34,339 bases of DNA from NCBI RefSeq assembly GCF_900103325.1, contig NZ_FMXM01000036.1, positions 1-34,339 of the forward strand, read 5' to 3'. Numbering within the stretch: the stretch's first letter is position 1; each line of letters opens with the position of its first letter. The DNA comes from Mesorhizobium qingshengii. GTDB taxonomy: Bacteria; Pseudomonadota; Alphaproteobacteria; Rhizobiales; Rhizobiaceae. Made by a program: the position numbers and the translations under genes. Below are positions 1 through 8,423 of the stretch, piece after piece. Below the pieces are notes generated by a model. It did not search any database and had not been told where the DNA came from. It saw only the letters and a list, made by a program, of their open reading frames with translations.

Positions 1-1103
1 GGAGCGATCGCGGCCAGCATCTGCGCGTCATGCCCGGCACCGACGTCATGCGCCGCACCGTGCATCCTCGTGCGTTCGCCATCCTTTCAATCAGCCGCAC
101 CATTCCATCATCGAAGCGCACAGGGTTGGTGCCGGCAAGCTTGGTTTCGGTTATCGAAAAGCTGCCTTCGTCGCGCATATCATCCAGGAAAGCCGCCAGC
201 CTGTTTTCCGCGTCGACCAGCCGTTCGAGGTCGGGACTGCGCATGTCAACAGTCAGGTCAGCTTCTCCCGGCACGACATTGATGGCGTTCGGCCCAAGGG
301 TGAGGCTACCGACGGTGGCGACGAGATGCGGACTGTTCGAGCGCCAGCCTATTGAGGAAGTGGATCACGCGAGCGGCTGCATGGCCAGCGTCGCGGCGCA
401 TCGTCATTGGCGTCGTGCCTGCATGGTTGGCTTCGCCGACGATGGTAATCCTGTACCAGGAAATACCCTGCAGGCTGTCGACCGCGCCGATCTGGACACC
501 TTCGTGCTCAAGGATTGGCCCCTGCTCGATGTGAAGCTCGATATAGGCGCAAGGTTTGAGGAAGCCCGACAGTTCATTTCTGGCATATCCGATGCGCTCA
601 AGCTCCGATCCCAGCGTTGTGCCGTCCGGGCCTTTCGAAGCCAATGCCGCCCTCAGGGGATAGGTGCCCGCGAACACAGCCGAACCCATCATGTCGGGCG
701 CGTAGCGGACGCCTTCCTCGTTGGTGAATGCTGCAACCACTATCGTTCGATCCAGGCTTGCGCCTCGTTCATTCAGGGTCTGGATAACCTCAAGCCCAGC
801 AAGAACACCATAGCAACCGTCGAGCATCCCAGCATCGACAACCGTGTCGATGTGCGATCCGATCATCACCGGGGCGCAGGCTCGATTGTCTCCACCTGGC
901 CAGATCGCGAACAGATTGCCAATGCGGTCGACCCGCACGTCGAGCCCAGCATCCCGCGCCCAGGCGACAAAGGCATCGCGGCCGAACCTGTCAGCATCCG
1001 TGGCGGCGAGCCGCGTCAGTCGCCCTTTCTCATCTCGGCCGACGTCACCGAGCCTGCGGATGCGGCTGAGCAGGCGCTCGCCGTTGATCGATATCGTGCT
1101 CAT
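1..1103 (-). pseudogene. M20-family amidase (N-carbamoyl-amino-acid hydrolase / allantoate amidohydrolase type), frameshifted and cut by window edge
   Basis: The reading frame starting at 1103 encodes a typical M20 amidohydrolase N-terminus, with the metal-site motifs GSHIDTV, a conserved acidic NEEG and the ELHIEQGP segment. These enzymes are cytoplasmic binuclear metal hydrolases that remove carbamoyl or ureido groups from amino acids or allantoate. After residues reading HFLNRLA (about position 345) the frame runs into a stop at 306. The family continues in another frame (HLVATVGSLTLGPNAINVV, and a final GAGHDAQML near base 1). One indel between about 322 and 345 therefore breaks the gene, unless it is a sequencing error. 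The true C-terminus lies outside the window. The gene sits 17 bp downstream of an ABC ATPase that is also frameshifted, which favours real decay. The exact substrate cannot be told. Confidence 0.8.
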
Positions 1104-1119
1104 ATCCGTTAGCCCGAAG

Positions 1120-2008
1120 TTAGAGCCGAACGAATTCGGCCAGCCGGTCTCCATGACGCAGACGGTCCCGCAGCGCATCCGGAGTGCCATCAAACTGGAT
1201 CCGCCCCTTCTCCATGAAGATAATCCTGTCGGAGACCTCCATGGCGAATTTCATCTCGTGGGTGACAATCACCATAGTACGGCCAGAGCGCGCGAGATCG
1301 GCAATGATGCGGAGAACTTCTCCCACCGTCTCCGGATCCAGCGCCGATGTCGGCTCATCGAAGAGAAGCAGCGACGGCTCCATGGCCAGGGCGATGGCAA
1401 CACGTTGTTGCTGCCCCCCGGACAGCTGGTGCGGATACTTGTTCTCGTGCGCCAGCATGCCAACCTGACCCAGGATCCCACGCGCCGCTGACGCCACCTG
1501 CGGGCGAGATGCGCGCTTGTGGTAGATCGGGCCGAGCATCACGTTTTCGAGCACCGTCTTGTGCGGGAAGAGATTGAAGCTTTGGAAAACCATGCCGACG
1601 TCCAGCAGCTGCTGCTTGCTCTGCTGCACCAGGATCGCCTTCGAATCTTCCGCGCCGGCGAGAGCGGGAATTCCTTTCAGGCGGACGACACCCCTGTCGA
1701 GCGTCTCCAAGCCGTTGAGACAGCGGATGAGCGTGGTCTTTTCCCGATCCAGACGGACCGATGATGGAAACGACCTGTCCAGTCGGGACCAAGAGGTCGA
1801 GATCCCGGAAGACTTCTACGCCTCCGAACTGCTTGCCACCGCGCTCAAGATGTTGCTCGGCCTCGGGGCTCTTCTTCTGGGAACGGTGTTTTCCAAGATC
1901 GATCACGGTCGGTTGCGCTGTATCGGACAGGGTGGCCTTGCGCTTTGAAAAATCGAGATGGCGTTCCAGTTGCCTGAGCAGACTATCGAAGACGGTGACG
2001 ACCAGCAC
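1120..2008 (-). pseudogene. Polar amino-acid ABC transporter ATPase with permease stub, frameshifted at Walker A
   Basis: The 3' part (from about 1740 down to 1120) encodes a GlnQ/HisP-type ATPase: Q-loop region FQSFNLFPH, signature LSGGQQQRVAIA, Walker B LLLFDEPTSALDPE and switch-His region VTHEM. The 5' part, in another frame, ends with the Walker A start GPSGSGK. The frames meet at a run of four A on the minus strand (TTTT at 1739-1742 on the plus strand). One A fewer restores GKTTLIRCLNGLE, so a homopolymer insertion explains the break. The first residues (LVVTVFDSLLRQLERHLDF) look like the end of a GlnP-type permease, so the gene was probably a permease-ATPase fusion whose 5' half is gone. 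It would have imported amino acids together with lost partners. Confidence 0.78.
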
Positions 2009-2151
2009 ATACCGACGAAGCTTCGCTCTACCGGCGACAGCGGCTCGCCAAAGCGCGGCAGGGAGTTAGATATCAAAGCCATGACTTACCTCGTGATGGC
2101 GAGAGAATATTGTGTTTCTCCTGATAATTGTGCTCTCATTCCGCGCTTGAT

Positions 2152-2168
2152 ATGCAAGTTACTTGCAT
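2152..2168. promoter_or_regulatory. Perfect palindrome, operator-like
   Basis: ATGCAAGT-T-ACTTGCAT is a perfect inverted repeat with 8-bp arms around one central base. It lies one base before the ATG (2170) of a possible GntR-type remnant and about 140 bp from the remaining end of the divergent ABC transporter remnant. That is the usual place for the operator of a local repressor. The protein that binds it is unknown. Confidence 0.5.
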
Positions 2169-2169
2169 T

Positions 2170-2439
2170 ATGGCATCGTCATATGAGGAAAAGCTTGCAT
2201 GGCGCGGATCAGCCGGACGCAGGTTGATTGTCCGCAAAATCCTGCAAATGGTACAACTCGACAATCTCATGCCAGAGCGTGCTATCTGTGAAAACGTGGC
2301 TCGTCCGGTGAGCGGCTTTAACAAAGGCCGCGCTCAACACCCACTTGCAGTTGGCGAAGCTGGATTAGTCGTGTGCGGTCGCCGATCAGTCAACGTCCGT
2401 TTCTGGTGCGATAGTAAATCTGGAACCGGAGCAGGCTGA
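2170..2439 (+). pseudogene. Possible GntR-type regulator remnant
   Basis: A short frame begins MASSYEEKLAW. It contains GRRLIVRKILQMVQL and, near its end, EAGLVVCGRRSVNV. These resemble pieces of a GntR winged-helix domain (the R-L-x-x-R-x-L-A start of the HTH, and the wing region EGLVxxxxRRGxxV), but the middle does not fit the family and the effector domain is absent. Context supports it: GntR regulators commonly sit divergent from amidase/ABC clusters, and a perfect palindrome lies directly upstream. The similarity is partial and judged by eye, so a chance frame cannot be excluded. Confidence 0.3.
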
Positions 2440-2632
2440 GGGCATCAAAGCGCCGGCTCCACATCGTCGCCAGGTGGAAAGCGGCCGTCAATGGCCGAGC
2501 CAAATTCGAAGGTTTCTTAGTTAGCAAGAGCAATGTGCGAATCCAGCCAGCACATTCCCATCATAGACGCCAGACCCCGGCCAACCAGAGAATCTCACAT
2601 CTGGCGAAGCCGGGGATCCAGCACATCGGGGC

Positions 2633-3739
2633 CTATGTGTTCCCCATGCTCAATCTTCCGTAGCCTTTCGCTCTGTAGACGATCACAGAAACCACCCAAC
2701 TCACCACGAAGATGCCGACAATCACATAGCCGAAAGTGGCAAGATTCCCGTCGATCCCTTCAACCACGCCCCAAACTCCGCCTTGCAGACCAAGCTTGTC
2801 GGCGACGATCCCGAGCGCCTGAATGCCGCCAATAAAGATCGCGATCGCCGCTGAGGCAATTGTGATGGTAAGATTATACCAGAGCTTTCGCATCGGATTG
2901 ACGAACGCCCAGCTGTAGGCGCCGGTCATCAGAACGCTATCGGTTGTGTCCATGATGGACATCCCGGCAGTGAAGAGAGCTGGAAAGACAAGAATCGACC
3001 AGAATGAAATGCCCTGCGTTGCTTGGGTTGCCGAAATGCCCAGCAGGCCGATTTCGGTGGCGGTGTCGAAGCCGAGACCGAAGAGAAAGCCGATCGGATA
3101 CATGTGCCAGGAGCGAGAAACGATACCGAACAGCGGGCGGAAAATGCGGGCGATCAGGCCACGCCCGGAAAGCAGGGCGTCGAGATCTTCGTCGACGATC
3201 TTTTCGCCGCGGCGCGCTCGGACGAAAGCCGCCCATATGCCCTTGAGGATGAACAGATTGGCGATGCCGACCACCAGCAGGAACAGGGCCGAAACGCTGG
3301 TCCCGATCAACCCGCCCAATTTATGAAACTCCTCCAGTCTGCCTTGCATCAGCGTGGCCGACGCAGCAATCGCAATCGAGGCCAGGATGACGATGCTTGA
3401 GTGACCGAGCGAGAAGAAAAAGCCGGTCGCGTAGGGCGCCTTGCCCTCCTGCATCAGCTTGCGCACGACGTTGTCGATGGCTGCGATATGATCGGCGTCG
3501 AATGCGTGCCTGAGACCAAACATGTAGGCGAGCAAAGCGGTACCGAGCAGTGCCGGCCGGTCGGAGAAAGCGACCCAAGCCCATGCCCACGCGGTGATAT
3601 TGGCGCCGACCAGCAAGACGTAGATCATCACCGCCTTGGTTTTGACGCGGACCGGCCGGTCGTCGAATGGATTGGGGAGACGCCGCGCGGTCGGTTCCTG
3701 GCGCATCGCTGAGGCCGTAAGCGCGGCTGCTTCCGTCAT
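2633..3739 (-). CDS. hupN: NiCoT-family nickel/cobalt permease
   Basis: A 368-residue polytopic inner-membrane protein of the NixA/HoxN/HupN family, which imports Ni2+ (sometimes Co2+) with high affinity. The hallmark transmembrane motif RHAFDADH is at residues 77-84, LGHSSIV at 111-117, LGFDTATE at about 222-229 and GMSIMDTTDSVLM at 259-271. These are the four NiCoT signatures, and the length is normal. The start at 3739 is preceded by a strong GGGAGGAGAG ribosome-binding site. It is the last gene of the hydrogenase operon, 65 bp after hypB, and would supply nickel for the HypA/HypB insertion step. Ni versus Co preference cannot be read from sequence; the context argues for nickel. Confidence 0.92.
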   Translation of the reverse strand: MTEAAALTASAMRQEPTARRLPNPFDDRPVRVKTKAVMIYVLLVGANITAWAWAWVAFSDRPALLGTALLAYMFGLRHAFDADHIAAIDNVVRKLMQEGKAPYATGFFFSLGHSSIVILASIAIAASATLMQGRLEEFHKLGGLIGTSVSALFLLVVGIANLFILKGIWAAFVRARRGEKIVDEDLDALLSGRGLIARIFRPLFGIVSRSWHMYPIGFLFGLGFDTATEIGLLGISATQATQGISFWSILVFPALFTAGMSIMDTTDSVLMTGAYSWAFVNPMRKLWYNLTITIASAAIAIFIGGIQALGIVADKLGLQGGVWGVVEGIDGNLATFGYVIVGIFVVSWVVSVIVYRAKGYGRLSMGNT

Positions 3740-3804
3740 TTTCTCTCCTCCCTGATCCGTCGATTGCCCGGCAAAGTCTGCACTACGACGTTGCCCGTCC
3801 AGAG

Positions 3805-4872
3805 CTAAAGCCGTACCTGCGCCGCTTCATGGTGAAGCCATTCGTACCAGCCCACGAGCCCCTCCCCCGTCTTTACCGACACGCTAAGCGTGACGATCTC
3901 GGGATTTATCCGGCGCGCATTGGCGATGGCGCTGTCGACATCGAAATCGACATGCGCCAGAAGATCGATCTTGTTGATGATCATGACCTTGGCAGCACGG
4001 AACATGTGCGGATACTTCAGCGGCTTGTCATCGCCCTCGGTGACCGAGAGGATGACCACCTTTGCGTGTTCGCCGAGGTCAAACATCGCCGGGCAGACAA
4101 GATTGCCGACATTCTCGATCATGACCACTGAACCGAAGGCCGGCTTCAGTTCCAACAGCCCCTTGGCCAACATATCGGCTTCGAGGTGGCAGCCGGCGCC
4201 GGTGTTGACCTGGATGGCGGCAGCTCCCGCGGCGCGGATGCGCTCGCCGTCATTGGCGGTCGCCTGGTCACCCTCGATGACCGAGATCAGCATCTGGTCC
4301 TTGAGATCGCGGATGGTGCGCTCAAGCAGCGTTGTCTTGCCGGAGCCGGGCGAAGAAACAAGGTTCAGCGCCAGGATCTCGCGGCCGGCGAACCAGCCGC
4401 GATTGCTGGCCGCGAGTGCATCGTTCTTGGCCAGGATCTGCATTTCGAGTTCGACCACCGCGGTGTGGCCGTGGCGATGCTCGTGACCATGATGATCATG
4501 GCCCTCAGCATGATCATGGCCGTGGTGATCATGGTCATGCGAATGGGCGTGACCATGCAACTCCGCGTCGTCATGGGGATGATCGTGATGGTGCTCGTGC
4601 GCTTGGTCCGCATGACGGTCATGCCCATGCTCGTGGGGATGAGTATGGCCGTGGCCATGACTGTGCGGATGCTGGTGATCGTGGCTATGTCCGTCGCCAT
4701 GGTCGTGCGGATGGGCGTGGCTGTGATCATGGTCGTGGCCGTGCCGATGCGCCATGGCGCCACTATGCGCATGGCTATGACCGTGCTCATCGCTCAAGGC
4801 CGTTTCCTTGCCGGTCTGAAGGTTGAGGATTCGGGTTTCGGCCTTGGCGCCACAGCCACAGGTTCCACACAT
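3805..4872 (-). CDS. hypB: Hydrogenase nickel-insertion GTPase HypB with very long poly-His stretch
   Basis: A 355-residue cytoplasmic GTPase that, with HypA, delivers Ni2+ to the hydrogenase large subunit. It begins MCGTCGCG, the N-terminal Cys motif that binds nickel tightly in many HypB proteins. Residues about 28-136 are almost entirely His alternating with Asp, Gly, Ser, Pro or Glu: I count 48 His in about 109 residues, a probable nickel store. The GTPase domain follows, with P-loop GSGKTT at 176-181, the switch-region segment VIEGDQATANDGERI, the metal-site Cys-His of TGAGCHLEADM, and NKIDLL for guanine recognition. The ATG at 4872 is chosen because it starts at MCGTC and overlaps the hypA stop by one base (TGATG). 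Longer upstream frames only read through hypA. Confidence 0.97.
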   Translation of the reverse strand: MCGTCGCGAKAETRILNLQTGKETALSDEHGHSHAHSGAMAHRHGHDHDHSHAHPHDHGDGHSHDHQHPHSHGHGHTHPHEHGHDRHADQAHEHHHDHPHDDAELHGHAHSHDHDHHGHDHAEGHDHHGHEHRHGHTAVVELEMQILAKNDALAASNRGWFAGREILALNLVSSPGSGKTTLLERTIRDLKDQMLISVIEGDQATANDGERIRAAGAAAIQVNTGAGCHLEADMLAKGLLELKPAFGSVVMIENVGNLVCPAMFDLGEHAKVVILSVTEGDDKPLKYPHMFRAAKVMIINKIDLLAHVDFDVDSAIANARRINPEIVTLSVSVKTGEGLVGWYEWLHHEAAQVRL

Positions 4873-5210
4873 CAGGCGGCCTCCTCGATTTCCATTTCCC
4901 GGATCTTCAGTTCCTCGCCGGCCAGCCGGTCGATGGCATGCGAGCCGCAGGCACAGGCCTGGTAGAGGGTCGCCGTCTCGAACGTTGCGTGGCAAGTCCG
5001 GCAGCTCGCGCGCCCGCCAATTTTGCGGATGTCCAGCCGGGCGCCATCGAGCAAAGTGCCCTTGGCGACAATGTCGAAGCAAAACAGGATGGCGTCGGGC
5101 ATCACCCCGGAAAACTGTCCCACATCAAGCGTCACGCGCCTGACGCGGCGCCCCTTCGCCGCTTCCTCGACGATGGAGACGATGTTGCGCGTGATGCCGA
5201 GTTCGTGCAC
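4872..5210 (-). CDS. hypA: Hydrogenase nickel chaperone HypA
   Basis: A 112-residue zinc- and nickel-binding metallochaperone. It starts MHELGITRNIV; the N-terminal Met-His-Glu is the family's nickel site. Two CxxC pairs (CRTCH and CACG) form the structural zinc site in the C-terminal half. Length is typical. It works with HypB to load Ni2+ into the Fe(CN)2CO-containing large subunit. The gene lies 9 bp downstream of hypE and its stop codon shares a base with the hypB start, so A and B are translationally coupled. Confidence 0.97.
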   Translation of the reverse strand: MHELGITRNIVSIVEEAAKGRRVRRVTLDVGQFSGVMPDAILFCFDIVAKGTLLDGARLDIRKIGGRASCRTCHATFETATLYQACACGSHAIDRLAGEELKIREMEIEEAA

Positions 5211-5219
5211 GGGCCTTCC

Positions 5220-6287
5220 TCAACAAATCCGCGGCAATTGTTCGCCGACCAGCATGTCGACGATGCGCCGGCCGCCAAACAAGGTCTGCATGGTCACGCG
5301 CCCCGGCTCGCCGAGGCCGGCATGGCCGATGACTGCCGAGCCCTGGCCATGCGGATGCGCGCACAGGGCGGCAAGCGCGGCTTCACTTTCTTCAGCCGGT
5401 ACCGCAATGACGATCTTGCCTTCGTTGGCCAGATAAAGCGGATCGAGACCAAGGATCTCGCAAAAGCCGCGCACTTCGTCGCGCAGTGGCGTCGCTGCCT
5501 CGTTGATCTCGATCGACACCGCGGAGGCGTCGGCGATCTCATTGAGCACGGTGGCAATGCCGCCACGCGTTGCATCACGGATACAGCGCGTGCCGGGCGC
5601 GGCGGCCAGCAGCAACTCGATCAGTTCATGCAGAGCCGCACAATCGCTCTCGATCGAGGCCTCCAGCGCCATGTCGCCGCGCGCGCACAGGATCGCCGCG
5701 CCATGATCACCCAGCAGGCCGTTGACCAGGATAGCGTCACCGGGCCTTACATGATCGATGCCGAGTTCAAGTCCGGGCCGGATCACCCCAATGCCGGTAG
5801 TCGTTATAAAGATCTTGTCGCATGCGCCGCGCTGCACGACCTTGGTGTCGCCCGTCACGATGGTGACGCCCGCCTCGCGCGCGGCCTCGGCCATCGACAG
5901 CGCAATGCGGCGCAGCACCTCGACCTTCATGCCTTCCTCGATAATGACGGCGCAGGACAGATAGAGCGGCTTGGCGCCGCCGACCGCGAGGTCGTTGACA
6001 GTGCCGTAGACAGCAAGCTTGCCGATATCGCCGCCGGGGAAGAACAGCGGGTCGACAACGAAGGCGTCGGTGGTGAAGGCAAGCCGGTCGCCATGTTTTG
6101 CCAGCGCCGCCAGATCAAAGCGCGCCTGGTCTTCCAGCACCTCAGGGGCGCCACCGGCGAACGCGCTGATGAAGACGTCGTCGATCAGGTCTTTCATGGC
6201 CTTGCCGCCGCCGCCATGGGCAAGCGTCACGGTCGGGATGAAAACCCGTCCCAGCACGCGTTTGGGTGGGGGTGGCCGCATGTTCAT
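5220..6287 (-). CDS. hypE: Hydrogenase cyanide-ligand enzyme HypE
   Basis: 355 residues of the AIR-synthase (PurM) fold. HypE receives a carbamoyl group from HypF on its C-terminal cysteine, dehydrates it to thiocyanate using ATP, and hands cyanide to HypC/HypD. The C-terminus reads PRIC (352-355), so the acceptor cysteine is present. The ATP-site segments TLAHGGGGKAM near the N-terminus, FTTDAFVVDPLFFPGGDIG and VTGDTKVV are intact. The start overlaps the hypD stop by 4 bp (ATGA). A slightly later start is possible because the first 16 residues are proline/arginine-rich and not typical, but the overlap favours 6287. Confidence 0.96.
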   Translation of the reverse strand: MNMRPPPPKRVLGRVFIPTVTLAHGGGGKAMKDLIDDVFISAFAGGAPEVLEDQARFDLAALAKHGDRLAFTTDAFVVDPLFFPGGDIGKLAVYGTVNDLAVGGAKPLYLSCAVIIEEGMKVEVLRRIALSMAEAAREAGVTIVTGDTKVVQRGACDKIFITTTGIGVIRPGLELGIDHVRPGDAILVNGLLGDHGAAILCARGDMALEASIESDCAALHELIELLLAAAPGTRCIRDATRGGIATVLNEIADASAVSIEINEAATPLRDEVRGFCEILGLDPLYLANEGKIVIAVPAEESEAALAALCAHPHGQGSAVIGHAGLGEPGRVTMQTLFGGRRIVDMLVGEQLPRIC

Positions 6288-7441
6288 GACACGGTCACCG
6301 GCTGGCTACCCGCCCGGACCGTGGTATGCTTCTTGACGCCGCCATACTGGTAATAGGCAGCGCAAGCGCCCTCGGACGAAACCATCAGCGCCCCGAGCGG
6401 CACCTCCGGGGTGCAGGCGGTGCCGAACACTTTGCACTGCCAGGGCTTGATGACGCCCTTCAGGACCTCACCGCACTGGCAGGATTTCGGGTCGGCTATC
6501 TTGACGCCGGGGATGGCGAATTTCCGCTCGGCATCGAAGCTGGCGTACTCGTCACGCACCTTGACGCCTGAATGGTCGATGGAGCCCAGCCCCCGCCATT
6601 CGAAGAATTCGCGCAGTTCATAGACCTTGCCCACGGCAGTGAGCGCGGCATTGTTCCCCGCTTCCGGCACGATGCGGGCATACTGGTTTTCGATCTCGGC
6701 GCGGCCGTCCTTGATCTGCTTGAGCACCATCCAGATCGATTGCAGGACATCGAGGGGTTCGAAGCCAGCGACGACCATTGGCCGCTTGTAGAAGTCAGCG
6801 ATGAATTCGTATGGGGCGGTACCGATGACCATCGACACATGGCCTGGTCCCAGGAAACCGTCGAGATGCAGATCCGGGCTGTCGAGGATCGCCTTGATTG
6901 TCGGCACGATGGTGATGTGATTGCAGAACACCGAAAAATTCTTGATGCCGTCGGCTTCGGCCTGCAACACCGTCAGTGCCGTGGACGGCATGGTGGTCTC
7001 GAAGCCGAGGCCGAAGAAGACCACTTCTCGATCCGGGTTCTTGCGCGCCAGCGACAACGCGTCCATCGGCGAATAGACCATGCGCACATCCGCGCCATCA
7101 GCCTTTGCCTGTTGCAGGCTCTTCTTCGAGCCTGGCACACGCATGGCGTCACCGAAGGTCGTAAAGATCACCTCCGGCCGCTCGGCGATCGACACGCAAT
7201 CGTCAACCCGGCCCATCGGCAGCACGCAGACCGGACAGCCCGGCCCATGCACCAGTTCGATGGCGTCGGGCAGCATGCCTTCCAGACCATAGCGGAAGAT
7301 CGAATGCGTATGGCCGCCGCAGACCTCCATGATGTTGATCGGGCGGCTCCTTGCGATCTCGATGGTGGCGACAAGCTTGTCGATTTCCTTGATCAGCACT
7401 TTTGCCTTTTCCGCGTCGCGGAATTCGTCGGTGTATTTCAT
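6284..7441 (-). CDS. hypD: Hydrogenase Fe(CN)2CO assembly protein HypD
   Basis: A 385-residue [4Fe-4S] scaffold that, with HypC, assembles the Fe(CN)2CO unit. The conserved CGGHTH (41-46) and GPGCPVC (66-72) redox-cysteine motifs are present, as are GFETTMPST and GPGHVSMVIG. The C-terminal cluster-binding cysteines lie in the CQCGEVL, WQCKVFG, ACTPEVP and GACAAYY segments. The start at 7441 (MKYTDEF) is set by homology and by a 4-bp ATGA overlap with the upstream isomerase gene. Confidence 0.97.
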   Translation of the reverse strand: MKYTDEFRDAEKAKVLIKEIDKLVATIEIARSRPINIMEVCGGHTHSIFRYGLEGMLPDAIELVHGPGCPVCVLPMGRVDDCVSIAERPEVIFTTFGDAMRVPGSKKSLQQAKADGADVRMVYSPMDALSLARKNPDREVVFFGLGFETTMPSTALTVLQAEADGIKNFSVFCNHITIVPTIKAILDSPDLHLDGFLGPGHVSMVIGTAPYEFIADFYKRPMVVAGFEPLDVLQSIWMVLKQIKDGRAEIENQYARIVPEAGNNAALTAVGKVYELREFFEWRGLGSIDHSGVKVRDEYASFDAERKFAIPGVKIADPKSCQCGEVLKGVIKPWQCKVFGTACTPEVPLGALMVSSEGACAAYYQYGGVKKHTTVRAGSQPVTVS

Positions 7442-8127
7442 TGGGCGCTTCCTTTTGCGGCGGAGCCGCGTTCGTCGGCGAGCAGCGTGTGCACGAGGTC
7501 CCACAGGATATGATAGGCGGCGACGTGGCATTCCTGGATGCGGTGGATCGAGGTGGACGGCACGACGAGCAAATGGTCGACCGTGCCTGACGATTTCATG
7601 CGCCCGCCGTCGCAGCCGGCGAGCCCGATCGTGTGAACGCCCATCTCCTTGGCCTTGGCGAAGGCCGCGACCAGGTTTTGCGAATTGCCGCTGGTCGAGA
7701 TGCCGATCAGTGCATCGCCCTTGCGGCCGTGCGCCAGCAGCTGACGCACGAAGACATGGTCGAAGCCGAGATCGTTGCCGACTGCCGAAATCATCGCCAG
7801 ATCGGCGACGAGATTGGTGGCGGCCAGCGCCGGCCGGCCGGCGGTCACGGGATGAACAAACTCGACCGCGACATGGGACGCATCGCAGCTCGAGCCGCCA
7901 TTGCCCATGGAAAACAGCTGACCGTTGTTGCGGTAGACATCCGCCAGCGCATGCGCGGCGGCGACAAGGATGCCGGCCTGATCGGCGAAGAAGCGCTCGT
8001 TGGTTTCGCGCGTGTCGCGCGCCTTTTCCGCTACGGAATGCAGCAGCGCCGCATTCATCTTTTCGGGATCCTGGGCCTTGCCGTGCAGGAACGGATAAAG
8101 CCCTCTCAGTTCGCTCTCGCTGGACAT
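7438..8127 (-). CDS. SIS-domain sugar-phosphate isomerase, GmhA-like (sedoheptulose-7-phosphate isomerase type)
   Basis: About 229 residues with one SIS (sugar isomerase) domain. The phosphosugar-binding loops GNGGSSCDASH and STSGNSQNLVAA are intact. The catalytic pair of GmhA also appears present: Glu in HVAVEF and His in IQECHVAAYH. GmhA converts sedoheptulose 7-phosphate to D-glycero-manno-heptose 7-phosphate for LPS heptose, but no other heptose gene is nearby. The gene is embedded between hypC and hypD and overlaps hypD by ATGA, so a role linked to hydrogenase is likely but undefined. Two ATGs are possible: GGAGG at 8136-8140 is only 2 nt from the ATG at 8133 but 8 nt from that at 8127, so I prefer 8127. 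Confidence 0.85.
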   Translation of the reverse strand: MSSESELRGLYPFLHGKAQDPEKMNAALLHSVAEKARDTRETNERFFADQAGILVAAAHALADVYRNNGQLFSMGNGGSSCDASHVAVEFVHPVTAGRPALAATNLVADLAMISAVGNDLGFDHVFVRQLLAHGRKGDALIGISTSGNSQNLVAAFAKAKEMGVHTIGLAGCDGGRMKSSGTVDHLLVVPSTSIHRIQECHVAAYHILWDLVHTLLADERGSAAKGSAQ

Positions 8128-8139
8128 TTCCATGTCCTC

Positions 8140-8421
8140 CTAATGGACCGCCGACAGCCGCATGGACTCCATCTCGGCTTGCGCTTCGCCAAGTTCGGTG
8201 AGGATCTTCAGTGTTTCGGCTGCTTCATGTTCGTCGATGCGGCTCATGGCGAAGCCGACATGGATCAGCACCCAGTCGCCGACGCAGTCGTCGACGCAAT
8301 GGTGTTCGTTGACGATGCAGGCGATGTTGATTTGGCGCCTGACGCCGCTGACATCGACGGTCGCCAACTTCTTTTCATGATCGTCGATCTTGAGGATCTT
8401 TCCAGGAATGCCAAGACACAT
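8140..8421 (-). CDS. hypC: Hydrogenase maturation chaperone HypC/HupF family
   Basis: A 93-residue OB-fold chaperone that binds HypD during Fe(CN)2CO assembly and then escorts the iron unit to the large subunit. It starts MCLGIPGKI; Cys2, exposed after Met removal, is the essential iron ligand. The VGDWVLIHVGFAMSRID segment is typical of the family, and length is normal. It lies 2 bp after the hypF stop, and its own stop sits beside the GGAGG of the next gene. A HupK/HoxV-type partner was not seen in this window. Confidence 0.96.
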   Translation of the reverse strand: MCLGIPGKILKIDDHEKKLATVDVSGVRRQINIACIVNEHHCVDDCVGDWVLIHVGFAMSRIDEHEAAETLKILTELGEAQAEMESMRLSAVH

Positions 8422-8423
8422 TG

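Larger units (their letters stand above)
2009..2632. other. Gene-poor spacer between degraded ABC cluster and nickel permease gene
   Basis: About 620 bp without an intact gene. It holds a perfect 17-bp palindrome at 2152-2168 and a possible regulator remnant at 2170-2439, listed separately. A CCCCGGC/GCCGGGG pair (2575-2581 and 2609-2615) could form a long-loop stem, but no T-run follows on either strand, so I do not call a terminator for the hydrogenase operon. I see no tRNA and no insertion-sequence ends. Confidence 0.5.

Noticed and set aside
2575..2615. CCCCGGC/GCCGGGG pair as terminator of the hydrogenase operon
   Set aside because: The loop would be 27 nt and no T-run follows; too weak to call.
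4491..4790. Short repeated units that could suggest a CRISPR or tandem-repeat array
   Set aside because: The repetition comes from alternating His/Asp codons in frame with HypB; there are no uniform repeats with unique spacers.
4186..4965. Long plus-strand frame with Met/Val-rich sequence opposite hypB
   Set aside because: It is the antisense shadow of the His-codon repeats of hypB; the composition is low-complexity and has no ribosome-binding site or family.
4938..6353. 471-codon plus-strand frame
   Set aside because: Antisense to hypA and hypE, which carry full family motifs; such shadows are common in GC-rich genomes.
8128..8133. Start of the SIS isomerase at the first ATG (8133)
   Set aside because: The GGAGG is only 2 nt away from it; the second ATG at 8127 has normal 8-nt spacing.
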